In this document: positions 26,340 to 34,703 of the stretch, in pieces | Position numbering within the stretch: the first letter of the stretch is position 1 | Layout of the letters: each line of letters starts with the position of its first letter | Source of the DNA: Cytobacillus solani | GTDB lineage: Bacteria > Bacillota > Bacilli > Bacillales > Cytobacillaceae | Assembly: GCF_001420595.1 (NCBI RefSeq) | Contig: NZ_LJIX01000006.1 | Span: forward strand, 4,492,857 to 4,556,856 | Length of the DNA stretch: 64,000 nt | Direction of reading: 5' to 3' | Program-made: the position numbers and the translations under genes | Notes under the pieces: generated by a model | Database searches by the model: none | What the model was told of the DNA's origin: nothing | Seen by the model: the letters and a program-made list of their open reading frames with translations, nothing else

Positions 26340-28541
26340 CTACTTTAGCAATGCTAATTTACTTTTTGAAGGTGTTTCATATAAGACGCTGGAGGTGCTT
26401 TTTTCAATAAATAATCCACCGCCCACTCCGTAGAGCCCATTTTTCTCGGCAAGATAGCGATAGACGCGGAATTCTTCACCTGCTTTAAGTGTACGTGCCT
26501 TTTCTAAGGTTCCGTCATCATTCCGTTTCCAAAGTGTTGCAGCTTGTTTCATGGTTGCTTTTCCAATTTGTCCCTTTACAAGTTCTGTTTTTCCCCACAT
26601 GACTTTTTGATGTGTTTTTAAAGAAAAAAGTTCATCTTTGCTTGTGAAGTAGATGACTCCATCTGCCCCTTTGGTAAGCCGTTCAGCTCCTGTGCTTTTC
26701 AGTATTTCCTTTTTGAAAGTCCCTGGATGAACGCTAAATAACGTCCCTTCAACTGTTCCATAAATCAACCCATCATTTCCTATGACAAGCGTTCCATTAT
26801 TAAAACGTCCGCTCGTATTTTTCACAATATTAACCGTTTGTGTTTTCTTCGTTTGCGGATCGTAAGAAAAGAAGTTGCCATCTGATAAGCCATAAATCTT
26901 CTTTGTATCTGAAACTAACGCATGAATCATGCGCGGATTTTTTATCCCTAATGGCAAAATTTCAATTTTCCCTGCTGGAGATGTGCTCTTCATCCTAAAA
27001 AGGACTGCATTTTGTTTGCCTTCCAAGTTTTTTCCGCTGAATATGGACGTGCTCCCATAGACGTATGATTGGTGCGCAGTTAGTGAGATTACACTTTGAT
27101 CCTTCACAATATTTCTTCTGACCGAATGGTTTCGCGTAATTGTGTCATAAATGGTTAGACTGCCGCCAATTTCGCCACTTTTCGGATGGGTTCCAATAAA
27201 TAAGTAGTTTGTTCCTTTTGCCCCAGTCATCGCCACCGGCCGGTTTTGTCCGTTGCCAATCGTAAACAATTGTGTTGGTGACGATGGTGCTTTCAACTCT
27301 GAAATGATACCTGCTGGATAAACACCTAGATAAAATCTTCCATTTACTGTCGCAAAACTTTCCACTTGTCCGACCCTCGGGATCGATGAAAATGTTTTTG
27401 ACTGTGGATGGTAGACGCCCATCTTCTCAGATACATAGCTGCTTGTATAAATATTGCCGTCTGGTCCTGCTGCTAGATTGTAAATAGGAACGCCTGCTTC
27501 CGGCAGTACAAAGCGATCAACAACCAGCTCTTCACTAGCCACATCATACGTAAAGAAAGTGCCCGTATTTCCTAGTAAGCCTGCAAGGTAGGTCTTCGAT
27601 CCTTTTTTCACAAAATCAAGGGAAACGGCTTCTGTTCCCTGCAATGCTTTACGTGAAGCCGTTACCTTCCCTGTCTGCAAGTCCATTTTTTGAAGGTGAT
27701 AATCGTTTGTATAGTAAACATCATTCCCGTTAGGTGCAAGCTTTGAAACTCCTCGTGATTTTGCTGTCAGCTCCCCTTTAAACTTATATGTTTTCGCATC
27801 GAACATAAGAATGGTATGTTTGTTTTCAAGCTTGGCAAACAGCACACCCCCAGCCTGATCTAAATCATAAACAGAGGTTGCGTTTTTATATTGCGGAGGC
27901 AGGATAGACTTTTTGGCATTGGTTGAAAGATTCCAAGCAATCAAATCAGCATTTGCTCCAACTCCAACAAACATCGTGTTTGTTCCTGGATAATAGGCTA
28001 AGCTGCGCCCAATTGTTTTTCCGCTTGCCGCTTGTCCAAGATTTTGAAACTTTCCATTGCTATGTTTAAATAAGCCGCCTTCATAAGACGTGCTTCCATA
28101 CACATTCCCATGATGATCTACTTCGATATCATGGATTGATGTACTTCCACTCGTTGCTTTTCCAAGATCGGTTAGCTTTTTTTGATTTGGATTATACTTA
28201 TAAAGTTTATTAGAAGGCGTTCCGCCAATCCAGACCTCTCCTTTTCCATCTACTTCAACCGCCCAGCCGCTAGATGAACCAGTTAACGCCTTTTGATCAA
28301 CTATCTTTTTATTAAAAAGATTAAATACAACGAGCTGTGCAGGTTCACCTTGCAAAAGAATATACATATATGCATTTCCTTTCGCATCATTGCCCGAAGC
28401 TGCCGTGATGGCGGTGCTATTTGTAATTGGTTTTCCTACCTTTGAAATTTGGTAGGACGAATCAGCTAAGACAGAGCCAGCTTGCGAAAATACTAGAAAT
28501 ACACAGGCTAAAATAAGAAATAAGACCGACTTTTTCATCAT
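26340..28541 (-). CDS. Exported beta-propeller protein with C-terminal wall module
   Basis: 733 residues. A signal peptide ends near VLA (26). Residues about 30-640 are repeats of about 45-50 residues with the look of YVTN/WD40-like or quinoprotein propeller blades (GNDAKGNAYMYI, VDGKGEVWIGG, VDHHGNVYGS, GPDGNIYTSS, GNDGLIYGT, GADGVIYFTS). No catalytic motif was recognised; such propellers usually bind a ligand or partner protein. The C-terminal module (about 650-733) is the MWGKTEL variant also seen in the DUF3298 neighbour (KGQIGKATM, ATLWKR, LKAGEEFRVYR, YETPSKSKLALLK). These two convergent genes share this subtype. AGGAGAAAAATA precedes the ATG pair. Confidence 0.82.
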   Translation of the reverse strand: MMKKSVLFLILACVFLVFSQAGSVLADSSYQISKVGKPITNSTAITAASGNDAKGNAYMYILLQGEPAQLVVFNLFNKKIVDQKALTGSSSGWAVEVDGKGEVWIGGTPSNKLYKYNPNQKKLTDLGKATSGSTSIHDIEVDHHGNVYGSTSYEGGLFKHSNGKFQNLGQAASGKTIGRSLAYYPGTNTMFVGVGANADLIAWNLSTNAKKSILPPQYKNATSVYDLDQAGGVLFAKLENKHTILMFDAKTYKFKGELTAKSRGVSKLAPNGNDVYYTNDYHLQKMDLQTGKVTASRKALQGTEAVSLDFVKKGSKTYLAGLLGNTGTFFTYDVASEELVVDRFVLPEAGVPIYNLAAGPDGNIYTSSYVSEKMGVYHPQSKTFSSIPRVGQVESFATVNGRFYLGVYPAGIISELKAPSSPTQLFTIGNGQNRPVAMTGAKGTNYLFIGTHPKSGEIGGSLTIYDTITRNHSVRRNIVKDQSVISLTAHQSYVYGSTSIFSGKNLEGKQNAVLFRMKSTSPAGKIEILPLGIKNPRMIHALVSDTKKIYGLSDGNFFSYDPQTKKTQTVNIVKNTSGRFNNGTLVIGNDGLIYGTVEGTLFSVHPGTFKKEILKSTGAERLTKGADGVIYFTSKDELFSLKTHQKVMWGKTELVKGQIGKATMKQAATLWKRNDDGTLEKARTLKAGEEFRVYRYLAEKNGLYGVGGGLFIEKSTSSVLYETPSKSKLALLK

Positions 28542-28842
28542 TATTTTTCTCCTATTCTATTGTTGTTAGATCTATTTTACTATAGGCAAATCGTAATTGG
28601 GACTGTTAAAGTGAAATGCTATAATGGAAAATGAAGTGAAAAATAGGATGAAACGATCCTCTCGGATGAATAATCCCTGGTCGTTTTACCTTATTCAAAC
28701 GTTTGATTAATTTTTAGAGCTGTGAATTTTCTAATTACCTAGCCTATTGAAGGAATCCCCTTTCCCCTGCTTAAATTATTTGAAAATTATAATAGTTAGT
28801 TGTATAAATATAAATATAAGATTTTAACATAGGGGGAACGAA
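28542..28842. other. Divergent intergenic region, propeller gene / GNAT gene
   Basis: 301 AT-rich bases without a gene. On the plus strand TATAAT at 28788-28793 is a candidate -10 for the acetyltransferase gene, with no convincing -35. An imperfect inverted repeat (AAACGATC about 28652, GGTCGTTT about 28680) is present; its role is unclear. Confidence 0.4.
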
Positions 28843-29337
28843 GTGTTGGCAAATAGACAAGCAGAATTGATAAGGAACGGCGACTTTTTTATAAGTTCGA
28901 ATAAAAACTATTTAGATATTGACGTTATCCATCATTTCCTTAGTGAGGAGTCCTATTGGCTTAAAGGAATTTCGAAAGAATTGGTCATTGCAGCCATTGA
29001 ACATTCGATTCTTTGTTATGGCGTTTATGAAGGAGACCCCACCACTGGTTCGCCAAAACAGATTGGTTTTGCGCGTGTCGTCTCCGATCTTGTTCGATTT
29101 TCATGGCTAGGGGATGTATTCATCCTTCCTGAATATAGAGGAAAAGGATTAAGCAAGTGGCTCATGAGTGTCATTACCGAGCATCCTCATTTGAAAGGAA
29201 CAAACTTCCACCTCGCCACGAGGGATGCGCATTCTCTTTATGCCCAATATGGCTTTAAGCCATTAGACAATATCGAAAATCGAATGGCCAGACCTTTTGA
29301 TTGGGATGCCATCTATGATGGGTATAAAGAAGGATAG
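28843..29337 (+). CDS. GNAT-family N-acetyltransferase
   Basis: 164 residues from a GTG at 28843 (a TTG follows directly); AGGGGGAACGAA precedes it. GNAT features are visible: VIAAIEHSILCYGVYE, then FARVVSD, and the acetyl-CoA loop FILPEYRGKGLSKWLM (about 98-112), ending YAQYGFKPLD. This single-domain form resembles small bacterial GNATs of unknown substrate. It is cytosolic and transcribed alone, with a terminator after it. Confidence 0.85.
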   Translation: MLANRQAELIRNGDFFISSNKNYLDIDVIHHFLSEESYWLKGISKELVIAAIEHSILCYGVYEGDPTTGSPKQIGFARVVSDLVRFSWLGDVFILPEYRGKGLSKWLMSVITEHPHLKGTNFHLATRDAHSLYAQYGFKPLDNIENRMARPFDWDAIYDGYKEG

Positions 29338-29345
29338 AAGTATTC

Positions 29346-29377
29346 AGCGATTCTTCCATAAAGAGAATCGCTTTTTT
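29346..29377 (+). terminator. Terminator of the GNAT gene
   Basis: AGCGATTCT (29346-29354) pairs with AGAATCGCT (29364-29372), then TTTTTT. Confidence 0.9.
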
Positions 29378-29403
29378 CTGAAAAATAAGCCGCATAAAAA
29401 TAG

Positions 29404-30231
29404 GTGAATACATTGCCAAATTCGAATGATCAGTCTAGAACAGTAGTTACTGCAATTGAATATATGAAGAAGCATTTAGAGGAAGAAATCACTTCAGAAG
29501 AGCTAGCTTCTCTCGTTGGGTATAGCCCCTATCACTTTTCGAGAGTGTTTAAAGGAATCACAGGAATATCGCCACGACATTATTTATCTGCCTTACGTAT
29601 CGAGGCGGGGAAGAAAATACTGGTAGATGCTTCCTCGTCATCGATATTAAAAACACTGCTTTTAATTGGATTTAGAAGCATAGGAACGTTCAGCACGAAA
29701 TTCAAACAATTTGTCGGTCTGTCCCCAAAGCAATTCCAGTTGAGGACAGATGACTTGCACCAATTTATTAACCACTTTGAGCGTCAGGACAAGCTTGAAG
29801 CCATAAAATTAACTCCTCCTGTTATTTCATGTCACCTAGAATTTCCGAAAGGCTTTAAAGGCCTTATTTTTATCGGCCTCTTCCCGCGCCCGATCCCAGA
29901 CCAAAGACCTGTAGCTGGAACAGCCATTACCCATAATCAAACAAACTGCGTGTTCTCCGCTGTGCCATTAGGAACCTACTATGTTTTAGCGGCAGCACTT
30001 CCTCTGAGTTTTCATCCAAAAGACTACTTTCTTTTAGATAAATCCTTACGGGGAAAGTCGGATCATGTAATTGAAGTAACAGAAAGGACAGAGGCAGAAG
30101 TAAAGATAAGGCTTAGAGATCCTTTGCCCTATGATCCACCGATCTTAATAAATCTCCCCCAGCTATTATTTGAAAAAGAAAAAAACAAAGCAAACTTGAA
30201 GAAATTTTTCATTATTTTTTTGTTAAATTAA
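29404..30231 (+). CDS. AraC-family transcriptional regulator with unrecognised C-terminal domain
   Basis: 275 residues from a GTG at 29404; the TTG at 29413 is better spaced to AGGTGA and may be the real start. The N-terminal half (about 12-115) is the double helix-turn-helix of AraC/XylS (ITSEELASLVGYSPYHFSRVFKGITGISPRHYL and IGFRSIGTFSTKFKQFVGLSPKQF). The C-terminal 150 residues should be the effector domain; they are not the usual GyrI-like fold as far as I can see. It lies 27 bases before a VOC gene, and probably controls the small genes that follow. Confidence 0.85.
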   Translation: MNTLPNSNDQSRTVVTAIEYMKKHLEEEITSEELASLVGYSPYHFSRVFKGITGISPRHYLSALRIEAGKKILVDASSSSILKTLLLIGFRSIGTFSTKFKQFVGLSPKQFQLRTDDLHQFINHFERQDKLEAIKLTPPVISCHLEFPKGFKGLIFIGLFPRPIPDQRPVAGTAITHNQTNCVFSAVPLGTYYVLAAALPLSFHPKDYFLLDKSLRGKSDHVIEVTERTEAEVKIRLRDPLPYDPPILINLPQLLFEKEKNKANLKKFFIIFLLN

Positions 30232-30258
30232 GGATATCAAATGCTAGGAGGGATCATT

Positions 30259-30615
30259 TTGTTAAATCAAGTGTGTGTGCTAACCGTGAAGGTGGACGAC
30301 ATTAAGAAAGCAGTTGAATTTTATACAAAGGTGTTAACTTTCGAGGTGTCAAAGTATTACGGGGATAAGCTAGTTAGTTTAGTGCATAATGAAATCCCAA
30401 TCGTATTAGAGGAAACAGAGCCTTTTGATGCAGAGACACGCCAAAGTGTTTTATTAGGAATTGTTTCGGAGAACCTTGATAAAGATATTGATGAACTAAA
30501 AGCTAAAGGAGTATCGATTCTCTTTGATGAGCCCCAGCCATGCCCGCCTGGCCGGTATACGATTATCAAGGATCCTGCAGGAAATCAAATTGAAATCGTC
30601 GAGTTTTCTAGCTAG
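30259..30615 (+). CDS. VOC (glyoxalase/bleomycin resistance) family protein
   Basis: 118 residues from a TTG at 30259. The frame opens at an ATG at 30241, but AGGAGGG lies between, spaced correctly for the TTG. The chain has the two beta-alpha-beta-beta-beta halves of a VOC protein (VCVLTVKVDDIKKAVEFYTKVLTF and ILFDEPQPCPPGRYTIIKDPAGNQIEIVEF) and the C-terminal glutamate that often binds metal. Members include glyoxalases, dioxygenases and antibiotic-binding proteins; the substrate is unknown. Confidence 0.83.
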   Translation: MLNQVCVLTVKVDDIKKAVEFYTKVLTFEVSKYYGDKLVSLVHNEIPIVLEETEPFDAETRQSVLLGIVSENLDKDIDELKAKGVSILFDEPQPCPPGRYTIIKDPAGNQIEIVEFSS

Positions 30616-30620
30616 TTGTT

Positions 30621-31087
30621 ATGATGCCTGTGATTAAGCATCAAACGTATATTAAGTCGAAGCCAGCGAAAGTGTTCCATACGTTAACAACCGCTGATGG
30701 TTGGAATGCTTGGTTTACAGATCGGACAACCATTGCGTGGAACAAGGATGAAACGGGTGAAATCCGGCTAAGATGGACGGTTAATGGGGATAAAGTGATT
30801 GAAGATGCCGGAAAAATAGTCGAAGCCATCTCTTATGAGTCTTTTATTTTTCAATGGTGCCCCGGAGAAAGCCAAACAACCGTGAAATTCAATTTGCATC
30901 CATTTAAGGAAGGAACTATAGTAATCCTTGAAGAGAATGGGTATTTAAATTCAATTAAAGAATCGATGCATGTATTGGCTGTGCTTCTGGCTGGGGAGAA
31001 GCTCTGACTTTATTAAAAATATATATAGAACATGGGATCGTTCTTAAAGGAGATGTATTTATAGGGGATGATACAGCTGATATATGA
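30621..31087 (+). pseudogene. SRPBCC/AHSA1-family protein, frameshifted near the C-terminus
   Basis: The first 117 or so codons read as a normal SRPBCC (AHSA1-like) lipid-binding fold: IKHQTYIKSKPAKVFHTLTTADGWNAWFTD, then GKIVEAISYESFIFQW. At about 30972-30982 the frame is lost and the open frame stops at 31007 with LLAGEKL. In another frame, from 30980 to the TGA at 31085-31087, the DNA reads CASGWGEALTLLKIYIEHG, the conserved C-terminal helix of this family. A single insertion or deletion therefore explains the truncation. It is either a true mutation or a sequencing error. Confidence 0.8.
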
Positions 31088-31457
31088 AGTGACTTTTCAG
31101 GTGCGTGTAACCGAAATGGTTAAAGGAGAATGGTGGTATCAAACATTATTAGGACGAGAGCCTGATTTTGTTCCACATGAGGGTTTTGCAGAGTGGGAGC
31201 TTATTTCAAGATGCTGGCTTCAAGTGGCTGTAGGAATTCCAGCCAAAAGCAGCGGTCCTCTTAGACTGGGTGTTGTGAATATAGAAGCTGAGCGAGAGCG
31301 ATTAGTGAAAGAATTAAATATCGCTCACTTTAAAATATATGAAAGACCAGAAGTTCCTGTAAAATGGGCAACATTTTCAGACCCCTGGGGAAATCATATT
31401 GGGCTGTTTGAGTATTTGAGTGAAGCAGAGAAGGATAGAAAGATGAATGAGTATTAG
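31068..31457 (+). CDS. VOC-family protein
   Basis: 129 residues. VOC pattern: FQVRVTEMVKGEWWYQTLLGREPDF at the start and FSDPWGNHIGLFEYL near the end, with a candidate metal Glu in FEYL. The start overlaps the restored end of the frameshifted SRPBCC gene by 20 bases, so the genes form one transcript. AAAGGAG at about 31046 is rather far from this ATG, and GGGG touches it, so the start is uncertain. Substrate unknown. Confidence 0.72.
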   Translation: MIQLIYEVTFQVRVTEMVKGEWWYQTLLGREPDFVPHEGFAEWELISRCWLQVAVGIPAKSSGPLRLGVVNIEAERERLVKELNIAHFKIYERPEVPVKWATFSDPWGNHIGLFEYLSEAEKDRKMNEY

Positions 31458-31557
31458 GAGTCATGACTAATTAGTGTTTATTTTACTATCATTGTGAGCT
31501 TCCTCTTTTAGGTTACCGCGTTTCTATTTTTCTTCCTATTGAGGGCACATGTCTCCC

Positions 31558-32030
31558 CCTTCTCCTGATCTTGTCTGAACTTAAGCTAACTTCGGACTTC
31601 TTCCGGATTTTCCTCCTGATCTTGTCTGAACTTGTGCTATCTTCGGACTTGATCGAACTTTTTCTCCTGATCTTGTCTGAACTTAAGCTAACTTCGGACT
31701 TCTTCCGGATTTTTCTACTGATCTTGTCTGAACTCGAGCTTACTTCGGACTTCTTCCGGATTTTTCTACTGATCTTGTCTGAACTTGAGCTAACTTCGGA
31801 CTTCTTCCGGATTTTTCCCATGATCTTGTCTGAACTTGTGCTATCTTTGGACTTCTTCCGGATTTTCCTCCTGATCTTGTCTGAACTTGAGCTAGCTTCG
31901 GACTCCATCCGGCTTTTCCTCCTGATCTTGTCTGAACTTGAGCTAACTTCGGACTTGATCGAGCTTTTTCTCCTGATCTTGTCTGAACTTGAGCTAGCTT
32001 CGGACTTGTTCCAGTCTTCTCCTCCTAAAA
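31558..32030. repeat. 51-bp tandem array, 9 units
   Basis: Units start at 31571, 31622, 31673, 31724, 31775, 31826, 31877, 31928 and 31979 with TTGTCTGAACTT; the last is degenerate. Each has GTCTGAACTTGAGCTAACTTCGGAC-like inverted arms (GTCTGAA against TTCGGAC), then CTTCTTCCGGATTTT. Because 51 is a multiple of 3, both strands stay open over the array, giving low-complexity frames that I do not regard as genes. Flanks 31458-31557 and 32031-32099 hold nothing further except one more degenerate unit (GTGTCTGAACTTAAA). Confidence 0.9.
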
Positions 32031-32099
32031 GTGTCTGAACTTAAACCAGCATCAGACTCTCGTTACGGCTTTCTACTTCTAATTTAGTCAAAATTACAC

Positions 32100-32135
32100 A
32101 AAAAAATTGCAGGGAAGATGATCTTCTCTACAATT
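32100..32135 (-). terminator. Terminator of the DUF4062 operon
   Basis: ATTGCAGGGAAGAT (32106-32119) pairs with ATCTTCTCTACAAT (32121-32134) with a few mismatches; TTTTTTT follows on the minus strand. Confidence 0.85.
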
Positions 32136-32347
32136 TATGCATTTCTAAACATTCTCGTTGGACGAGGCATGATTTTATCTGATTCTTTTAATACTTTATT
32201 TAATGTATCAATGTTGTTGGCTACGGAATCACTGAAGCTGCGTGGGCCTAAGATTTTCCCTTTGTTTTTCTGGATGACTTTTCCTGCCGGGGAACGTCTA
32301 GAAACAATGGTGCCAGAGCTATGATAACTTACTCGTTCTTTGCTCAT
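32135..32347 (-). CDS. Small basic protein coupled to the DUF4062 gene
   Basis: 70 residues, not recognised. Its ATG overlaps the stop of the DUF4062 gene in ATGA, and AGGAGGGACAAA stands before it, so it is translated and coupled. Composition is basic (SRRSPAGKVIQKNKGK, RPTRMFRNA) with a middle helix (DSVANNIDTLNKVLKESD); no membrane segment. The operon ends at a strong terminator just after it. It may be the partner or inhibitor of the large protein; that is inference from coupling alone. Confidence 0.72.
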   Translation of the reverse strand: MSKERVSYHSSGTIVSRRSPAGKVIQKNKGKILGPRSFSDSVANNIDTLNKVLKESDKIMPRPTRMFRNA

Positions 32348-33543
32348 TTTGTCCCTCCTATCAGCATAATCAAAAATTGAAAGAAATAGCCACTTTCGTT
32401 TATTATAGCATATTCAATCTCATCTGAATATGCGCGAACTTGTTCTTTAGACCACCAATCGATGAACGTAAAATGAAGGCAGAGCACATATTCACCTATT
32501 GGTTCGGTGATATAGAGTGTCTGTTTTTCTTCTAAAAAGGCAATTAGTCGTTCTTGATTATTATATGCTTCAACAACAAATACATCCTCCGATTCGGTCA
32601 AATCGAAAAAGTCAGGTGCTGTTATGTCACCACATTCAGCCATTCGCTTTAAGTAAGTTCCATCATATTTATAAAGGGAAGCTGCTAAGCATTCAGAAAC
32701 CGTGTTCACGTGGATCGGGTTTGTATCCGGCGTTTGCACAATCGCCCTCGGTTCATCAAGAAACAGCAAACCGCTTTTTAAAAAATTAGACCATTCTCTT
32801 TTCGTATTTTGCACGATTGAATTTCTTTTATCCAGCATAATTAGTGTATAATCTGCATAATTTAACAAGAAAGATGCTTGTCCTTTAAGCTCCTCCAATT
32901 GATCCCTTTCTTCTATGAGACCAACAACGGACCTTAGTGACGTGCTGAGCATCGCTGAAATTGTGCTTGCCTCTTTTTCAGAACGGGAGATATTAAAATC
33001 ATAAAGCCATTTTCCATTTGAATAAATATCATAGAGGAACGCCCATACAAATAGATCAGCAATTTCCAGCAGGCTTTTCGCGATTCCATCCTGCTTTAAT
33101 TGTTCTTGCATCCAGTCTTTTAGCGGGTCAAACGGAGACCCAGGCAGCCGGTGATGGTCCCTTAAATAAATATCATATAAATTCTTAAATTCCTTTTGCA
33201 GCAGCTTAAAATTATTTTTGATCTCAGGCGATACAAAAACAAGGATATGCTTTTTCTCTAACAGCGCAGCTTTATATTCAAGATAGGTTGGCGTTACATT
33301 ACCACGCAACAGCCTTCGACTGGCACCTGATTTCTTATTAATCAGCAAAACAAACACATCACTGGATTTGACAACGTCCTGACACTGTTTAAGTGTATCC
33401 TTCTCCCAAGTGCCAAAGTCCCCGTCTTCAAAAATCGGTACTTCATGTCCACTTTCTTCGAGATGCTTTTTGATCAACTTCCTTGGCCCTTTAAGATCCT
33501 CTTCATAAGCGGAGCTAATAAAAATTCTTGTTTTATTGATCAG
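32344..33543 (-). CDS. DUF4062-domain protein, apparent CTG start
   Basis: 399 residues if translation begins at the CTG at 33541-33543. The first ordinary start in frame (TTG, 33477) would cut the conserved N-terminus: TRIFISSAYEEDLKGPRKLI upstream of it is the DUF4062 signature, followed by EVPIFEDGDFGTWEKDTLKQCQDVVKSSDVFVLLI. AGGGGGAAGGGGGAG lies 6 bases before the CTG. DUF4062 is a TIR-like/nucleotide-hydrolase-like fold found at the front of many signalling and anti-phage proteins. The C-terminal 260 residues are helical and unrecognised. With the coupled 70-residue protein it may be a small defence operon; no effector is proven. Confidence 0.72.
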   Translation of the reverse strand: MINKTRIFISSAYEEDLKGPRKLIKKHLEESGHEVPIFEDGDFGTWEKDTLKQCQDVVKSSDVFVLLINKKSGASRRLLRGNVTPTYLEYKAALLEKKHILVFVSPEIKNNFKLLQKEFKNLYDIYLRDHHRLPGSPFDPLKDWMQEQLKQDGIAKSLLEIADLFVWAFLYDIYSNGKWLYDFNISRSEKEASTISAMLSTSLRSVVGLIEERDQLEELKGQASFLLNYADYTLIMLDKRNSIVQNTKREWSNFLKSGLLFLDEPRAIVQTPDTNPIHVNTVSECLAASLYKYDGTYLKRMAECGDITAPDFFDLTESEDVFVVEAYNNQERLIAFLEEKQTLYITEPIGEYVLCLHFTFIDWWSKEQVRAYSDEIEYAIINESGYFFQFLIMLIGGTK

Positions 33544-33636
33544 CGGAAACTCCCCCTTCCCCCTTAGGTTAGTTACCCATATTATACCATTATACTAACA
33601 AGCAAATACCTAATAGACTGAAAATTTAATTATATT

Positions 33637-34491
33637 TTACAGCCTCTCCTTTAAAAATCTAAGGACTTCCTCAAACGCTTCAGCAACAACGGGATCTCCC
33701 ATATCCTCATCAAATGAATGCTTGCCGTTTTTAATTGTAATGAACTTATTTGTAATACCTGCCTTGTTAAGTGCCTCGCTCATGGATACGGACTGTTCGT
33801 AAGGAACATCCTCATCGGCATCTCCGTGCAAAAGGAGCGTTGGCGGATAGTTTTCATCTATTTTTTTTAATGGACAAAAAGGATCGAGTGTCTCTTCGTT
33901 CTTATTGGTTAAATAGTCGACCCATTGTCCTTGCTGACGACAGTATAAGTAAATAGCGAAGCGGCGTTCGATTGGTCCTTCAGATATGGGCTGCTTTTGA
34001 ATGAGCTGTTGTACAAGAACTTCTGGAACAGTTGTCATTTTTGAAAAATAAGGACTAGGCTTTCGATACCAATCCCCAGCAATATCCCCGTAGCCATAAA
34101 AAGAAACAATCGCTTTCGGGCGAACTTGAAAAGTACCAGATAATAATGCGAGATAACCCCCCGCTGAACTGCCGATTACGGCTATTCGTTCAGGATCAAA
34201 ATTGAACTGATTTACTCCTCGATCTTTTAACCAAATTAGAACATCCTCAATATCTTCTTTAATGGCTGGCAGCTTGGATTCAGGTGCTAAACGGTAATCA
34301 ATTGTGCATACGTGATAGCCTGCCTGTAAATAAAGATTTATTTGTTCCTCTTTCATATCCGTTCTTGTTCCAAAGATTAAGCCTCCCCCATGAATATAAA
34401 CAACGAGTGGCGCATGCTTCTCCTCAATGGAATAAAAATCCCCTTTGATTTTACAGCCATCTACTTCCTTATATATAAATGTTGTTTTCAT
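33637..34491 (-). CDS. Alpha/beta hydrolase (carboxylesterase/BD-FAE type)
   Basis: 284 residues, cytoplasmic, no signal peptide. Motifs: oxyanion HGGG (about 33-36), the nucleophile elbow GSSAGG (about 108-113), and the late acid and base in HGDADEDVP and GKHSFDE. It resembles hormone-sensitive-lipase-like esterases and acyl-peptide hydrolase relatives that act on small esters or amides. It is transcribed alone, divergent from the oxamate operon. No terminator was seen in the 93 bases after it. Confidence 0.88.
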   Translation of the reverse strand: MKTTFIYKEVDGCKIKGDFYSIEEKHAPLVVYIHGGGLIFGTRTDMKEEQINLYLQAGYHVCTIDYRLAPESKLPAIKEDIEDVLIWLKDRGVNQFNFDPERIAVIGSSAGGYLALLSGTFQVRPKAIVSFYGYGDIAGDWYRKPSPYFSKMTTVPEVLVQQLIQKQPISEGPIERRFAIYLYCRQQGQWVDYLTNKNEETLDPFCPLKKIDENYPPTLLLHGDADEDVPYEQSVSMSEALNKAGITNKFITIKNGKHSFDEDMGDPVVAEAFEEVLRFLKERL

Positions 34492-34572
34492 TACATATCC
34501 TTCCTTTCATTTACTCGTTAACGTTTTTAATTATAGTACATCGATGGTAGAAACAAATGAATGGAGTAAATC

Positions 34573-34637
34573 TTTAATGTTTTTGCAATGTAAACCCTTT
34601 CAATTTTATTCGATTGTTATGCCTGATTTCCTATAAT
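34573..34637 (+). promoter_or_regulatory. Promoter with response-regulator-like boxes upstream of allF
   Basis: TATAAT at 34632-34637 with a poor -35 (TTCGAT, 34609-34614, 17-base gap), as expected for an activated promoter. Directly upstream lie three 11-base steps: AATGTTTTTGC (34576-34586), AATGTAAACCC (34587-34597) and TTTCAATTTTA (34598-34608). The same block, with few changes, is upstream of the MFS gene at 43.56 kb. An 11-bp direct-repeat spacing is typical of OmpR/PhoB-type regulators, and one is encoded between the two sites. Confidence 0.7.
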
Positions 34638-34703
34638 GCAACTGAGGTTAAGTTATTGTTTATTTATTTACCGAAGGCTCTTTTTAAAAATAGGGTTGGG
34701 TAG

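Noticed and set aside
31558-32030. Possible CRISPR array
   Set aside because: Units are directly contiguous with no unique spacers, and no cas genes are near.
31513-32038. Long open frames on both strands (131 and 155 codons) across 31.5-32.0 kb
   Set aside because: They are read-outs of the 51-bp tandem array, with period divisible by three; no ribosome site and no non-repetitive domain.
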